NCBI RefSeq assembly: GCF_900120335.1
Contig: NZ_LT635477.1
Location: forward strand, 372,001 to 436,000
Length of the DNA stretch: 64,000 nucleotides
Origin: Helicobacter pylori
GTDB taxonomy: Bacteria > Campylobacterota > Campylobacteria > Campylobacterales > Helicobacteraceae
Direction of reading: 5' to 3'
Both the position numbers and the translations under genes were made by a program. Position 1 is the stretch's first letter; every line of letters starts with the position of its first letter. The notes beneath the pieces were generated by a model. The model was not told the DNA's origin. It saw nothing but the letters and a program-made list of their open reading frames with translations, and made no database searches. Positions 16,920 through 25,735 of the stretch are shown piece after piece.

Positions 16920-18818
16920 TTAACTCGCTTGCTCTTCTAAAGGGATCAAACGGCTTTCTAAATTGTTGGCGACTTCGTATTCGCTGATGATTTCACGCAC
17001 CCTTTCGCCTGTAATGACTTCTTTGTCAAACAATTCTTTGACCATGATTTCAATCGCCTCTCTGTAGTCGCTTAAGGTTTGTTTGACATGCTGATAGCGT
17101 TCTTCTAGCAGGTTTTTAATGAAAAGATCCATTTCTTCTGCGGTTTTTTCGCTAAATTCCCTACTGCTCCCATAACCGCCTCCTAAAAAGGCGTTCCGTT
17201 GCTTTTCTAACACCATAAGCCCGCTGACACTGCTCATGCCGTAGTAACTCACCATGCCTTTAATAATATCAGTCGCTCTTTCTAAATCGTTGCTCGCACC
17301 GGTAGAAATTTCTTCCAAAAAGACTTCTTCAGCCGCCCTCCCGCCTAAAAGCACATCAATTTCAGCGATGAGTTCATGCTTTTGCATCAAGTATTTGTTT
17401 TCTTCAGGCGTGTTAAGGGTGTAGCCTAAAGCCGCCATGCCCCTTGGAATGATAGAGACTTTATTCACCCTAGCGCTCCCTTTAGTCATTTCAGAAATCA
17501 CGGCATGCCCGCTTTCGTGGTAGGCGACGATTTTCTTTTCTTTAGGACTGATACGCCTGCTTTTCTTTTCTAGCCCTGCAATCCCTCTTTCAACCGCTTC
17601 TTTTAAATGCTGTTGTTTGACTTCTTTTTGGTTGTTTCGTCCCGCTAAAAGCGCGGCTTCATTGATGATATTCGCTAAATCCGCCCCCGCAAGCCCTGCG
17701 GTGAGTTTGGCGACTTCTTGCAAATTCACATCATTAGCGAGTTTCACGCCTTTAATATGCACTTTTAAGATTTCTACCCTGCCATTAAAATCAGGCTTAT
17801 CCACTAAAACCTGCCTGTCAAAGCGCCCTGGACGCATTAAAGCCGGATCCAAGATTTCAGGGCGGTTCGTTGCGGCTAAGACAATCACAGGCGCGTTTTC
17901 GCTCCCAAAACCATCCATTTCGGCTAAGAGCTGGTTTAGGGTTTGCTCTCTTTCATCATTCCCACTTATCATGCCTCCAGCCGCTCTGCTCTTGCCTATG
18001 GCATCAATTTCATCAATAAAAATGATGCTAGGGGCTTGTTTTTTAGCGGTTTCAAACAGATCCCTAACCCTGCTTGCCCCTAAGCCCACAAACATTTCAA
18101 TGAAACTGCTCCCTCCCATAGAGAAAAACGGCACATGCGCTTCGCCAGCCACCGCCTTTGCTAAAAGGGTTTTACCGGTTCCTGGAGGCCCTACTAACAG
18201 CACGCCTTTAGGGATTTTAGCCCCTAAATTGGCGTATCGTTCGGGGTATTTTAAGAAATCCACGATTTCTACCACCTCTTCTTTGGCTTCTTCATTGCCT
18301 GCCATGTCATTAAAACGCACATTGGGTTTTTCAGCGTTAATGAGTTTTTTCGCACTCCCCATGCCAAAAATACCCCCACCCATATTTTTTTGCATGCGGT
18401 TTGCCATAAACATCCATAGCCCTAAAATCACTAAAATAGGCATGAGCCACCCTAACATGTCGGTAAAAAAGTTAGACTCGCTAAAACCAGAATAATTGAT
18501 TTTTTTCTCGTCTAACAAAGGCACTAAGGTTAGATCAGGCACTCGTTTAGCGATATAAATCACACGATTGTTGCCCTCTTTGTGGCTGGCTTTGATCAAA
18601 GTTTGACCGATACTCACATTTTCCACTTCATTATTGCTGATGAGCTGTTTGATTTCATGGTAGCTCACATTTTTAGTGCTAGAAGCTAAGAAATTGTCCG
18701 AAAAACTGCCATCAGAATTGAAAGAGCGTAGAAAAAAAATGAGTAAAATCCCTCCAAGAACCGCAAGGACAATGGGACTTTGAAAAAAAGGTTTTTTAGG
18801 TTCGTTCGTTGGTTTCAT
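16920..18818 (-). CDS. ftsH: ATP-dependent membrane zinc metalloprotease FtsH
   Basis: A 632-aa AAA+ protease that degrades membrane and regulatory proteins. In order: TM1 (about 12-28), a periplasmic domain, TM2 (about 120-140), Walker A GPPGTGKT, Walker B IIFIDEIDAIG, the SRH with Arg fingers (NRPEILDPALMRPGRFDR), the zinc site HESGHAV and the third ligand region LERATDI. All catalytic residues are present. The ATG is at 18818, 8 nt after the prmA stop, so cheY1-prmA-ftsH are likely co-transcribed. Corresponds to HP1069. Confidence 0.97.
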   Translation of the reverse strand: MKPTNEPKKPFFQSPIVLAVLGGILLIFFLRSFNSDGSFSDNFLASSTKNVSYHEIKQLISNNEVENVSIGQTLIKASHKEGNNRVIYIAKRVPDLTLVPLLDEKKINYSGFSESNFFTDMLGWLMPILVILGLWMFMANRMQKNMGGGIFGMGSAKKLINAEKPNVRFNDMAGNEEAKEEVVEIVDFLKYPERYANLGAKIPKGVLLVGPPGTGKTLLAKAVAGEAHVPFFSMGGSSFIEMFVGLGASRVRDLFETAKKQAPSIIFIDEIDAIGKSRAAGGMISGNDEREQTLNQLLAEMDGFGSENAPVIVLAATNRPEILDPALMRPGRFDRQVLVDKPDFNGRVEILKVHIKGVKLANDVNLQEVAKLTAGLAGADLANIINEAALLAGRNNQKEVKQQHLKEAVERGIAGLEKKSRRISPKEKKIVAYHESGHAVISEMTKGSARVNKVSIIPRGMAALGYTLNTPEENKYLMQKHELIAEIDVLLGGRAAEEVFLEEISTGASNDLERATDIIKGMVSYYGMSSVSGLMVLEKQRNAFLGGGYGSSREFSEKTAEEMDLFIKNLLEERYQHVKQTLSDYREAIEIMVKELFDKEVITGERVREIISEYEVANNLESRLIPLEEQAS

Positions 18819-18826
18819 TATAATCC

Positions 18827-19828
18827 TTAATTTATTGATTGTTTTTTAAGCAATTTTAGAGCGACCCATTCGTTACGCTGTCGTTGCTCTAAAACCTCAA
18901 ATCCATTATAATAGATCTGTAAAACAGAGTTTAAATGGGTTTCTAAAATCCCTGATAAAATAAGAGTGTGGTTACAAAGCCGCACAAATTCACTATACAA
19001 ACTCTTAATCACATCAGCGACAAGGTTCGCCACAATGATATCAAAACGCCCTTCAATTTTTTGCGTAGATCCATAAATGACTTTATCTTGCGCTAATAGG
19101 GGTATTTGATTTAAGCTAAAATTTTTTAGGGTTTCTTCAACGGCTAAACTATCCGTATCGCAAGCTACTAAAGCGCTAACGCCTTGTTTTTTTAAGGCGA
19201 TGCTTAAAATCCCGCTCCCACAACCCACATCTAAAGCGTTTTTGTGCTTTAAATCAAGATCAGAGAGCAATTCCAAACACATAGAAGTGCTTTCATGATG
19301 GCCTGATCCAAAGGCCAAAGCCGGATCGATCATTATGCAATCGTCTATAGCGGTATGGCTTGGTTTTTGGTGCCAGCTAGGGTGTATGTAAAATTTGGCG
19401 CATCGCACCGGTAAAACAGCTTGTTTGTAGGCTTCTAGCCAGTCTTTTGAAGCCAAATTGCGCGAAAGGTAGAAAAAATCAAACTCGCTTTGCAAGTTTT
19501 GCTTTAAATTCAAACAAAACGCTTTTAACGCCGGAAAAAGCGAATCGCTCAAATTTTTTTCAGAGCGTAAAATAACGAAATTCTTGAGATGCGGGGGTTT
19601 TTCTTTTAAATTTTCTTTTAAATCTTTCTTTAAGGAGTCATGAGTGGCGAAATAACGCCAACTGGATTGGCTTATAAATTCAATGGTTTCTTTATCGTCA
19701 AACGCTTTTAAATTTTCTAAGCTTGATTCTTCTAAGGCTAGGTGTGTGGTGTCTAAAAGAAAGCTCTCAAAAAGCTCTCGCTCCTTAGGGAAGATAAAGA
19801 AAAACTCATAATACATTGATTCTAACAC
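18827..19828 (-). CDS. prmA: Ribosomal protein L11 methyltransferase
   Basis: A 333-aa SAM-dependent methyltransferase that trimethylates L11. It shows the PrmA hallmark DPALAFGSGHHESTSM and the SAM motif DVGCGSGILSIALKK, followed by VANLVADVI (NxxA-type motif). The family is usually about 290-300 aa; the extra length is N-terminal. The ATG at 19828 abuts the cheY1 stop. A second ATG four codons in (MYYEFFF) is an alternative start. Corresponds to HP1068. Confidence 0.9.
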   Translation of the reverse strand: MLESMYYEFFFIFPKERELFESFLLDTTHLALEESSLENLKAFDDKETIEFISQSSWRYFATHDSLKKDLKENLKEKPPHLKNFVILRSEKNLSDSLFPALKAFCLNLKQNLQSEFDFFYLSRNLASKDWLEAYKQAVLPVRCAKFYIHPSWHQKPSHTAIDDCIMIDPALAFGSGHHESTSMCLELLSDLDLKHKNALDVGCGSGILSIALKKQGVSALVACDTDSLAVEETLKNFSLNQIPLLAQDKVIYGSTQKIEGRFDIIVANLVADVIKSLYSEFVRLCNHTLILSGILETHLNSVLQIYYNGFEVLEQRQRNEWVALKLLKKQSIN

Positions 19829-20203
19829 TCAATCGTTCGTCCCTAAAACAACCTCTAATTTTTCTTTCAAAACTTGGGGGGTAAAAGGTTTCACAATGTA
19901 GTTATTCACGCCCGCTTTTAAAGCCGTAATGACCTCAGCTTTACCGCCCTCTGTGGTGATCATAATGATAGGGATTTCTTTAAATCGGTTATCTGCACGC
20001 ACCTTTTTAACGAGATCCAACCCGTTCATTTCAGGCATGTTCCAATCCGTAATAAGCACCTTAGTGTCCGCATTAGCGTCTAGTTTTTCCCAAGCTTCCA
20101 CCCCATGCTCAGCTTCTAAAACGTCTTCATAGCCTAAGCGTGAAAGTGTATTTTTAATAATTCTTCTCATAGTTGAGCTATCATCTACTACCAGTAGTTT
20201 CAA
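19829..20203 (-). CDS. cheY1: Chemotaxis response regulator CheY1
   Basis: A stand-alone 124-aa receiver domain. Acidic pocket VVDDSS (Asp8 area), phosphoacceptor Asp in LITDWNMPEMNG, Thr in ITTEGG and Lys in VKPFTP are all present, so it should be phosphorylated by CheAY and bind FliM, which is encoded at 50950 in this window. AAGGAG (20211-20216) is the RBS. It heads cheY1-prmA-ftsH. Corresponds to HP1067. Confidence 0.96.
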   Translation of the reverse strand: MKLLVVDDSSTMRRIIKNTLSRLGYEDVLEAEHGVEAWEKLDANADTKVLITDWNMPEMNGLDLVKKVRADNRFKEIPIIMITTEGGKAEVITALKAGVNNYIVKPFTPQVLKEKLEVVLGTND

Positions 20204-20456
20204 AGCACTTCTCCTTTTAAGATTGCATTTAAATTAGGCTCTTTTTAAACAGCCAAAGCGTCCTAAACGCCTTATAATAATAAATCGTTCCAAATAATAG
20301 CATGTTTTGATTAAAATTACCTTGACCGACAATAATCATTGACTAAATGGAGCGTTCAATGAGCGTTCTCATTTGTAAAAAAATTCAGTTTGTTTGCTAT
20401 CATAATAGTTCAAAAATAATAAGACACCCCTAACTTTTGAGCGTGATAAAGGGTCA
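20204..20456. promoter_or_regulatory. Divergent control region of cheY1 and the small OMP gene
   Basis: A 253-bp AT-rich spacer. On the minus strand the sequence complementary to TTATAATAA (20272-20280) supplies a likely -10 for cheY1. On the plus strand an AT-rich stretch before 20457 should carry the OMP promoter, but no good TATAAT is seen. Nothing else was recognised. Confidence 0.45.
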
Positions 20457-21101
20457 TTGGATGGTTTGAAAAAAGAAAGACAAGGATTTTACAAGCAAGT
20501 GCATTATTTAAGAATTTTAATACTGAGTATGAGTTTTTTAAATATTTTAAATGCTGAAAATTTGAGTTACATGTCTTCTTCTTATCAAATAGGCACGGTG
20601 TTTATGCGCCCTTTAAACACCAACAAGCTTTTACAAGGGGCTTCAATCCTTCAAGGCTATGAAGTGAATCCTAAAAACGACTGGGCGTATTCTAGGTACT
20701 ATTTCTTTATAGATTATGGTAATGTGCTTTTCAATAACGATTCCACTTTGCAAGCGAACATGTTCACTTATGGGGTGGGAGGGGATTTTATGGTCGCTTA
20801 CGCTAAAAACCCTATCAACCGCTGGGCTTTTTTCTTTGGCTTGCAACTAGCGGCTAACACATGGATACTCAATAATAAGGTCAAAGATTTGGTGGTGAAT
20901 ACTTGGGATTCATTGAAAGATTTCAATTTTCACAACACTTATTTTAGGGCTATCGGGAAATTTGGGGTGCAGTTTCGCACGATTGTTTTGTATCATAAGG
21001 TGGATGTGGAAATTGGCATGAAAATCTTTTTAACGCCTGAAAGGCGCAGCTTGTTTGAAAGGAGTTTTTTGTTTTTTGTTTCGCACTCGTGGCATTTTTA
21101 A
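20457..21101 (+). CDS. Small outer-membrane protein (HP1066 position)
   Basis: A 214-aa frame from TTG 20457. A GTG at 20499 (VHYLRILILS) is the more natural start, giving a signal peptide ending ILNAEN and a barrel of about 180 residues. Alternating aromatic strands, Tyr/Phe/Asn richness and the terminal ...SHSWHF (C-terminal Phe) fit a small beta-barrel of the Helicobacter OMP group. No paralogous family name is assigned with confidence. It converges with the tRNA-Ser gene. Confidence 0.7.
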   Translation: MDGLKKERQGFYKQVHYLRILILSMSFLNILNAENLSYMSSSYQIGTVFMRPLNTNKLLQGASILQGYEVNPKNDWAYSRYYFFIDYGNVLFNNDSTLQANMFTYGVGGDFMVAYAKNPINRWAFFFGLQLAANTWILNNKVKDLVVNTWDSLKDFNFHNTYFRAIGKFGVQFRTIVLYHKVDVEIGMKIFLTPERRSLFERSFLFFVSHSWHF

Positions 21102-21116
21102 GTGGCATTTTTAAAA

Positions 21117-21204
21117 TGGCGGAGAGAGAGGGATTCGAACCCTCGAAGGCTTGCACCTTACACGCGTTCCAGGCGTGCTCCTTCAACCACTCGGACATCT
21201 CCCC
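21117..21204 (-). tRNA. tRNA-Ser (anticodon GGA)
   Basis: The minus strand folds as a class II tRNA. Acceptor GGGGAGA pairs with TCTCTCC, with one G-U. The anticodon stem is CACGC/GCGTG with loop CTGGAAC (anticodon GGA, reading UCC/UCU). A long variable arm is typical of tRNA-Ser, the T arm contains GGTTCGAATCC, and CCA is encoded at 21119-21117. A TATAAT on the minus strand (21218-21223) is a likely promoter just upstream. Confidence 0.96.
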
Positions 21205-21246
21205 TTAAAAAGGGCTTATTATAACTAAGATTTGTTTAAAAAGGGC

Positions 21247-21654
21247 TTATTTTAAAAGGAGTGAATCTTTAGAAATGACGCCATCTATTTGATTTTTAGC
21301 GCAAATTTCCCACGACTCTGTATCGTTTAAATCCATAGAAAACAAGATTTTGCTATCTAATAAGTAATTAGTGGCGTGTTGTTGGGCGAGTATGGCTTGC
21401 TTAATATCCTTAAAAATACAATAGAGCGGTTTGAAAGCGTTGAATAAAAAAAACAAGTCCGTCTCTATCTTGTGCGATAAAAAGATCACGCTAAAATGGA
21501 CGCCATTTTCACAGCAGTATTGGGCTAATTCCAAATTTTTTGGGTTTGCTTCAAAACACACTATATCGTTATTGGCGCCGGAATGAATGCCATCGGTGTT
21601 TTTAATGAAAACAAAACGATCGCTAGGGATTAAAGGGTGTCCTAAAATAAGCAT
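21247..21654 (-). CDS. Conserved hypothetical protein (HP1065-like)
   Basis: A 135-aa soluble protein starting MLILGHPLIPS and ending with four Leu/Lys residues. It has a mixed alpha/beta pattern with alternating segments such as VHFSVIFLSH and YLLDSKILFS, reminiscent of a small Rossmann-like or HAD-like fold, but without a catalytic motif I can name. It lies 2 nt after the frameshifted HP1064-like gene at the end of the panB-to-rsmG transcript. Function unknown. Confidence 0.7.
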   Translation of the reverse strand: MLILGHPLIPSDRFVFIKNTDGIHSGANNDIVCFEANPKNLELAQYCCENGVHFSVIFLSHKIETDLFFLFNAFKPLYCIFKDIKQAILAQQHATNYLLDSKILFSMDLNDTESWEICAKNQIDGVISKDSLLLK

Positions 21655-21656
21655 GT

Positions 21657-21898
21657 TTACCTCTTATTCTTCAAACAGGTTTCACTGCAATAGGCTACCG
21701 CTCCGCTATAAATAGCGTCTTTGCTAGAGACATAGGTTTGGCATTTAGAGCATACAATCATGTGATCTTCTAATTCTTTGGGGTTTGTTGCGTGTAAGAG
21801 TGGTTGTCTCTGTGGTCGTTTTTGTGGGGTTTTTGCCTCAAAAACAAACGCCATAAAACCCACACAATAATGAGTAGGGGGATTAAAATTCTTAACAT
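21657..21898 (-). pseudogene. PP0621-like small membrane protein with C-terminal Cys pairs, frameshifted
   Basis: The natural start is ATG at 21898 (overlapping the rsmG stop, with AAGGA just upstream), giving a membrane helix MLRILIPLLIIVWVLWRLFL. This frame hits TAG soon after the run CAAACCCCAAAG. The next frame then encodes ELEDHMIVCSKCQTYV...CSETC, a treble-clef-like C-x2-C...C-x3-C tail. Restoring one C in the C4 tract (plus-strand G4, 21780-21783) joins both parts into an 80-aa protein, the layout of PP0621-family proteins (one TM helix plus a zinc-binding tail). A reading error cannot be excluded from sequence alone. Confidence 0.7.
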
Positions 21899-22428
21899 AA
21901 ACTTTCCTTTGATTTGTAAAAATAAATGCGCTTTTGATGCATAAAGCATTCAGTGGTTTTACAAGCGATTTCATTCTTTAACTGCTCGCCTTTATAGAAT
22001 AAAAAATACCCCTTATCTTTTAGGAATCGTTGGCTTTTTTCTATCAAAAAAGAAGAGCTAGCGACCGCTCTAGAAGTGATTAAATCCACTTGTAAAAGAT
22101 TTTGATAATCTTCTAAACGCTTTTTAATGATTTCAATGTTTTTTAAAGGCAAAACGCTTTTAAGGTAGTTTAAAAAAGCCGCTCTTTTTATCCTTGGCTC
22201 TAAAAGAATGAATTGCACTTCAGGTTTTTCAAGGGCTAAAGGGATAGCAGGAAGTCCCGCCCCGCTCCCAATATCCAAGCAGCTTTTAAAATCTTTGACA
22301 AATTCTAAGGGCTTTAGAGCGTCTGTGATCTGGGGTTCTAACTCGCTTAAATTCCTCGCACCGCTCAAGTTGTGCGTTTGATTCCATTCTAAAAGGATGC
22401 GTGCGTAATCTTGCAATAAGGGGTTCAT
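21892..22428 (-). CDS. rsmG: 16S rRNA m7G527 methyltransferase RsmG (GidB)
   Basis: A 178-aa SAM methyltransferase with DIGSGAGLPAIPLAL (SAM-binding) and LLEPRIKRAAFL, the RsmG signature. It modifies G527 of 16S rRNA; loss gives low-level streptomycin resistance in other bacteria. It overlaps queA by 4 nt upstream and the small TM-protein gene by 7 nt downstream. Slightly shorter than the E. coli enzyme (207 aa), as is usual in Epsilonproteobacteria. Corresponds to HP1063. Confidence 0.93.
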   Translation of the reverse strand: MNPLLQDYARILLEWNQTHNLSGARNLSELEPQITDALKPLEFVKDFKSCLDIGSGAGLPAIPLALEKPEVQFILLEPRIKRAAFLNYLKSVLPLKNIEIIKKRLEDYQNLLQVDLITSRAVASSSFLIEKSQRFLKDKGYFLFYKGEQLKNEIACKTTECFMHQKRIYFYKSKESLC

Positions 22429-23462
22429 AAAATCAGCATCCCATCGCCATAAGAATAAAAACGATACTTCTTTTCTATGGCTATTTTGTAGATTTCTTTG
22501 GTTTTTTCTAAGCCTATCATCGCGCTTACAAGCATTAAAAGGCTTGATTTGGGCAAATGGAAATTAGTGAGCAAATAATTGACATGCTGAATAGGATTAG
22601 CAAGATGCAAGAATATATCGCATTCAAACGCCTCTTGATTAGGGTTTTTTAAACGCTTAAAGTATTCCACACTCCTTAAAGCGGTCGTGCCGATGCATAA
22701 AATCTCTTGGGATTCTTGCAAAATTTCTTGGCTCTTTTTAGGAATATGCAAAACTTCTGTATGGATTTGATGCTCTCTAATGTCCTTAGTTTCTACGCTA
22801 AGAAAAGTCCCAGCCCCCACATGCAAGGTCAAAAAAGCGTGCTTGAAATCTTTCAATAATTTTTCTAAGGCGTTTTGAGAAAAATGCAATGACGCCGTAG
22901 GGGCAGCCACCGCGCCAATGTGTTTAGCGAACACGCTCTGGTATTCATGCGCATCCAAACTCTCATCGGCTCTTTTAATATAAGGGGGTAAGGGCATATG
23001 CCCGTATTGCTCTAAAAGTTTTAAGATATTTTCTTGATTTAAGGGGGTTTGATTGTTATAAAAAGCGATCAAGCGCTGGCCGTTATGAAGCAATTCCAAA
23101 ATTTCAGCGTAATAATTTGCATCAAAAAAAATCTTATCCCCCGCTTTGATCTTGCCCTTGATTTGAGTCAGGGCAGTATTGCTTTTAAAAAAGCGGTGGA
23201 AAAACACTTCAGTCGTTTTTGATGGCAAAAAGGCATGCTTAGATCCAAAAAGCCTGGCTTTCATCACTTTAGTGTCGTTCAACACCACAAGGGCGTTTTT
23301 AGGGAAAAAATCTAAAACATGCTCAAAAGTGGTGTGCGTGATTGTTTGCGAACGCCTTTCATAAACGAGCAATTTAGCCTTTTCTTTGGGCAAAACGGGG
23401 TAGTTTGCGATCAATTCCTTAGGCAAATGATAATCATAGCTTTCTAAATCAAATTCTTTCAA
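22425..23462 (-). CDS. queA: S-adenosylmethionine:tRNA ribosyltransferase-isomerase
   Basis: A 345-aa QueA, which adds the cyclopentene moiety of queuosine from SAM onto preQ1-modified tRNA. Family motifs include the N-terminal FDLESYDYHLPKELIA, NDTKVMKARL, GAVAAPTASLHF, LHVGAGTF and the C-terminal YRFYSYGDGMLI. It abuts tatC (stop 23463, start 23462) and overlaps rsmG, so it is embedded in the panB-ruvB-tatBC transcript. Corresponds to HP1062. Confidence 0.95.
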   Translation of the reverse strand: MKEFDLESYDYHLPKELIANYPVLPKEKAKLLVYERRSQTITHTTFEHVLDFFPKNALVVLNDTKVMKARLFGSKHAFLPSKTTEVFFHRFFKSNTALTQIKGKIKAGDKIFFDANYYAEILELLHNGQRLIAFYNNQTPLNQENILKLLEQYGHMPLPPYIKRADESLDAHEYQSVFAKHIGAVAAPTASLHFSQNALEKLLKDFKHAFLTLHVGAGTFLSVETKDIREHQIHTEVLHIPKKSQEILQESQEILCIGTTALRSVEYFKRLKNPNQEAFECDIFLHLANPIQHVNYLLTNFHLPKSSLLMLVSAMIGLEKTKEIYKIAIEKKYRFYSYGDGMLIL

Positions 23463-24212
23463 CTACGACTCGCTCTTTGTATGCTCTTTGGCGTCATTTT
23501 CGTGATCGCTTTCGTCGTCTTTAGGAGCCGGATTGACCATTTTGGCGATTAAAATAGAAAGCCCATAAAGCCCCACTAAGGGTAACGCCATAAAGATTTG
23601 ACTCACCACATCAGGGGGAGTGATAATGGCTGCTACAATAAAAATCACTACAATAGCGTATTTGAAATACGCTTTCAAGCTCGCATCGGTAATCAAGCCC
23701 ACTTTGGCTAAAAAATACGCTAAAACAGGCAGTTCAAACGCCACGCCAAAGCCTAAAATCAAGCGTGTGAAAAAGCTCACGTAACTGGACGCAGAAATAT
23801 TAGCCGCAAACACATCGCTCCCAAAAGTGGCCAAGTATTCAATAATGAAAGGAAACACCACATAATAAGAAAACGCCGCCCCAATTAAAAACATGCCGCT
23901 CCCAAAAAACACAAAAGGCAAAATCACTTTTTTTTCATTTTTATAAAGCCCTGGAGCGATAAAAAGCCACAATTGCCAAAAAATAATGGGCATGGAAATG
24001 ACGATAGCGGCTGAAAAACTGATTTTAACCGCCACCATGACCCCTTCAATAGGGGAGAGCTGAATGAGCGTGCCTTTATAAGAATTTTTAACAAATTCAA
24101 AAATATTTTTCCAAAAATGAAAACACCCCAAAAACGCCACTAAAATCGTTCCCACAGAAACCATCAAACGCTTTCTTAATTCCTGTAAATGCGGTTTTAA
24201 ATCTTCAAACAT
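23463..24212 (-). CDS. tatC: Twin-arginine translocase subunit TatC
   Basis: The start was placed at ATG 24212, overlapping the tatB stop by 8 nt (MFEDLKPHLQELRKRL). A longer in-frame start at 24281 would lie inside tatB and add a low-complexity tail. The 249-aa protein has six membrane spans and the TatC hallmark N-terminal LKPHLQELRKRL. The C-terminal tail is acidic and Lys-rich. With TatB it forms the receptor for folded, RR-signal proteins such as hydrogenase small subunit. Corresponds to HP1061. Confidence 0.93.
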   Translation of the reverse strand: MFEDLKPHLQELRKRLMVSVGTILVAFLGCFHFWKNIFEFVKNSYKGTLIQLSPIEGVMVAVKISFSAAIVISMPIIFWQLWLFIAPGLYKNEKKVILPFVFFGSGMFLIGAAFSYYVVFPFIIEYLATFGSDVFAANISASSYVSFFTRLILGFGVAFELPVLAYFLAKVGLITDASLKAYFKYAIVVIFIVAAIITPPDVVSQIFMALPLVGLYGLSILIAKMVNPAPKDDESDHENDAKEHTKSES

Positions 24213-24657
24213 GCTCTTTTTCTTTGTCGTGTTCTTTGGCGTTGTTATCGGTTGTTGATTGGACTTCTTTAAGAGGTTCATCGCTTGAAATTTCTTTATT
24301 GGAGTGGTTAGGGGGTGCGTTGTTTTCTAGGCTTTGTTTGTAATCTTGCATCAAATCCTGAATGCTTTTAATCTCATTTTCTGCAGTTATTTTAGCGTCT
24401 TCTAATTCTTCAATCTTAACGCCTTTAAGACTCTCCACTTTATTTTCAAAGAGTTTTTGATACTCTAGGGTTTCTTTTTTGATTTCTTCAATATTGATTT
24501 CTTTATCTAAAGTGTCCTTGGCGTCATTGAGCGTTTTTTTAACCGCGCGAAAAAATTTCACCACATCCACGACAGCCTGAGGGAATTTTTCTGGCCCTAA
24601 AAAAATAATCGCTACAATCAACACCACAAGGATTTCAAAAAAGCCCATGCCAAACAT
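24205..24657 (-). CDS. tatB: Sec-independent translocase protein TatB
   Basis: A 150-aa protein with one N-terminal membrane helix (MGFFEILVVLIVAIIFLGPEKFP, with the conserved Gly-Pro hinge) followed by an amphipathic helix and a long charged, Glu/Lys-rich tail. It pairs with TatC encoded immediately downstream; no tatA is in the window. A 67-nt AT-rich spacer to ruvB may hold an internal promoter. Corresponds to HP1060. Confidence 0.93.
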   Translation of the reverse strand: MFGMGFFEILVVLIVAIIFLGPEKFPQAVVDVVKFFRAVKKTLNDAKDTLDKEINIEEIKKETLEYQKLFENKVESLKGVKIEELEDAKITAENEIKSIQDLMQDYKQSLENNAPPNHSNKEISSDEPLKEVQSTTDNNAKEHDKEKEHV

Positions 24658-24724
24658 AATGATCTACTTTCACACCCTTTAAAATTTTATCGTTATTGTA
24701 GTGTAATTTTCTTTCTAAACAAGA

Positions 24725-25735
24725 TTAAAATAAAGTTTGGGGGTTTAAAGTAGAGATTTTTAAAAGCGCGTGGGTTTTAGGCGTGGCGATTCTGCCTTTA
24801 GCCGTGCGCTCTAAATAACCATTAGCGAGCAAAAAAGGCTCAATCACATCTTCAATCGTGCCTTCATCTTCTCTCATAGACGCCGCAATCGTGTTCAAAC
24901 CCACCGGCCTTCCTTGAGCGTTGGCTAACAAAGATAAATACGCCAAATCCGCTTCATCAAAGCCCAATTCATTCACGCCCAATTCATTCAAGGCATGTAA
25001 AGTGATGTTTAAATCCATTAAGCTTGAATTTTTAACGAGCGCAAAATCGCGCACCCTTTTTAAAAGCCTTAAAGCGATCCTTGGCGTGCCTCTACTCCTT
25101 TTAGCGATTTCATCAGCGCTTTCTTCTTTGATGTCCTGGTTGAGTTTAACGGCGGCTTTTTTGATGATAAGGGCTAGTTCGCTAGGGCTATAAAATTGCA
25201 TCCTAAAACTCATGCCAAATCTGTCTCTTAAGGGGTTAGAGAGCATTCCGGCTCTAGTGGTAGCGCCAATGAGGGTGAAGGGAGGTAAATCAATCTTAAT
25301 GGTTTGAGCGGCTGGGCCTGAGCCTATGATAATATCCAGCCTGAAATCTTCCATCGCCGGGTATAAAACCTCTTCAATCGCCGGGCTAAGCCGGTGGATT
25401 TCATCAATAAAAAGAATGTCTTTAGCTTGCAAGTTAGTCAAAATGGCGGCTAAATCACCGCTTTTTTCTATCATGGGAGCGGCGGTGATTTTGATATTGG
25501 TTTCCATTTCTTTAGCGATGATATGGCTGATTGAAGTTTTACCCAAACCGGGCGGGCCAAAAAAGAGCATGTGATCCAAACTCTCTTGGCGTTTTTTAGC
25601 CGCGCAAATAGAAATTTGCAAGTTGCTTTTAATCTTTTCTTGACCGATAAAATCTTCCCAAAGATTAGGGCGCAAACTCACTTCTTGAGAGGTTTCAAAA
25701 TCCAAAGTTTCTAAATTGACTATCCGTTCTTTCAT
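24725..25735 (-). CDS. ruvB: Holliday junction branch-migration ATPase RuvB
   Basis: A 336-aa AAA+ motor that drives branch migration with RuvA. Walker [10 protein letters not shown], Walker [11 protein letters not shown], sensor GATTRAG, arginine finger region NPLRDRFGM, and a winged-helix C-terminal domain ([13 protein letters not shown]...[12 protein letters not shown]). Its ATG immediately follows the panB stop, so both are in one transcript. RuvB supports the recombination that gives H. pylori its diversity. Corresponds to HP1059. Confidence 0.97.
   Translation of the reverse strand: MKERIVNLETLDFETSQEVSLRPNLWEDFIGQEKIKSNLQISICAAKKRQESLDHMLFFGPPGLGKTSISHIIAKEMETNIKITAAPMIEKSGDLAAILTNLQAKDILFIDEIHRLSPAIEEVLYPAMEDFRLDIIIGSGPAAQTIKIDLPPFTLIGATTRAGMLSNPLRDRFGMSFRMQFYSPSELALIIKKAAVKLNQDIKEESADEIAKRSRGTPRIALRLLKRVRDFALVKNSSLMDLNITLHALNELGVNELGFDEADLAYLSLLANAQGRPVGLNTIAASMREDEGTIEDVIEPFLLANGYLERTAKGRIATPKTHALLKISTLNPQTLF

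Noticed and set aside
17617..18495. 292-codon frame opposite ftsH
   Set aside because: Antisense shadow across the conserved AAA+ domain; no supporting start signal.
24213..24281. Longer TatC start
   Set aside because: It lies inside tatB and adds a low-complexity tail; ATG 24212 overlaps the tatB stop in the usual coupled manner.
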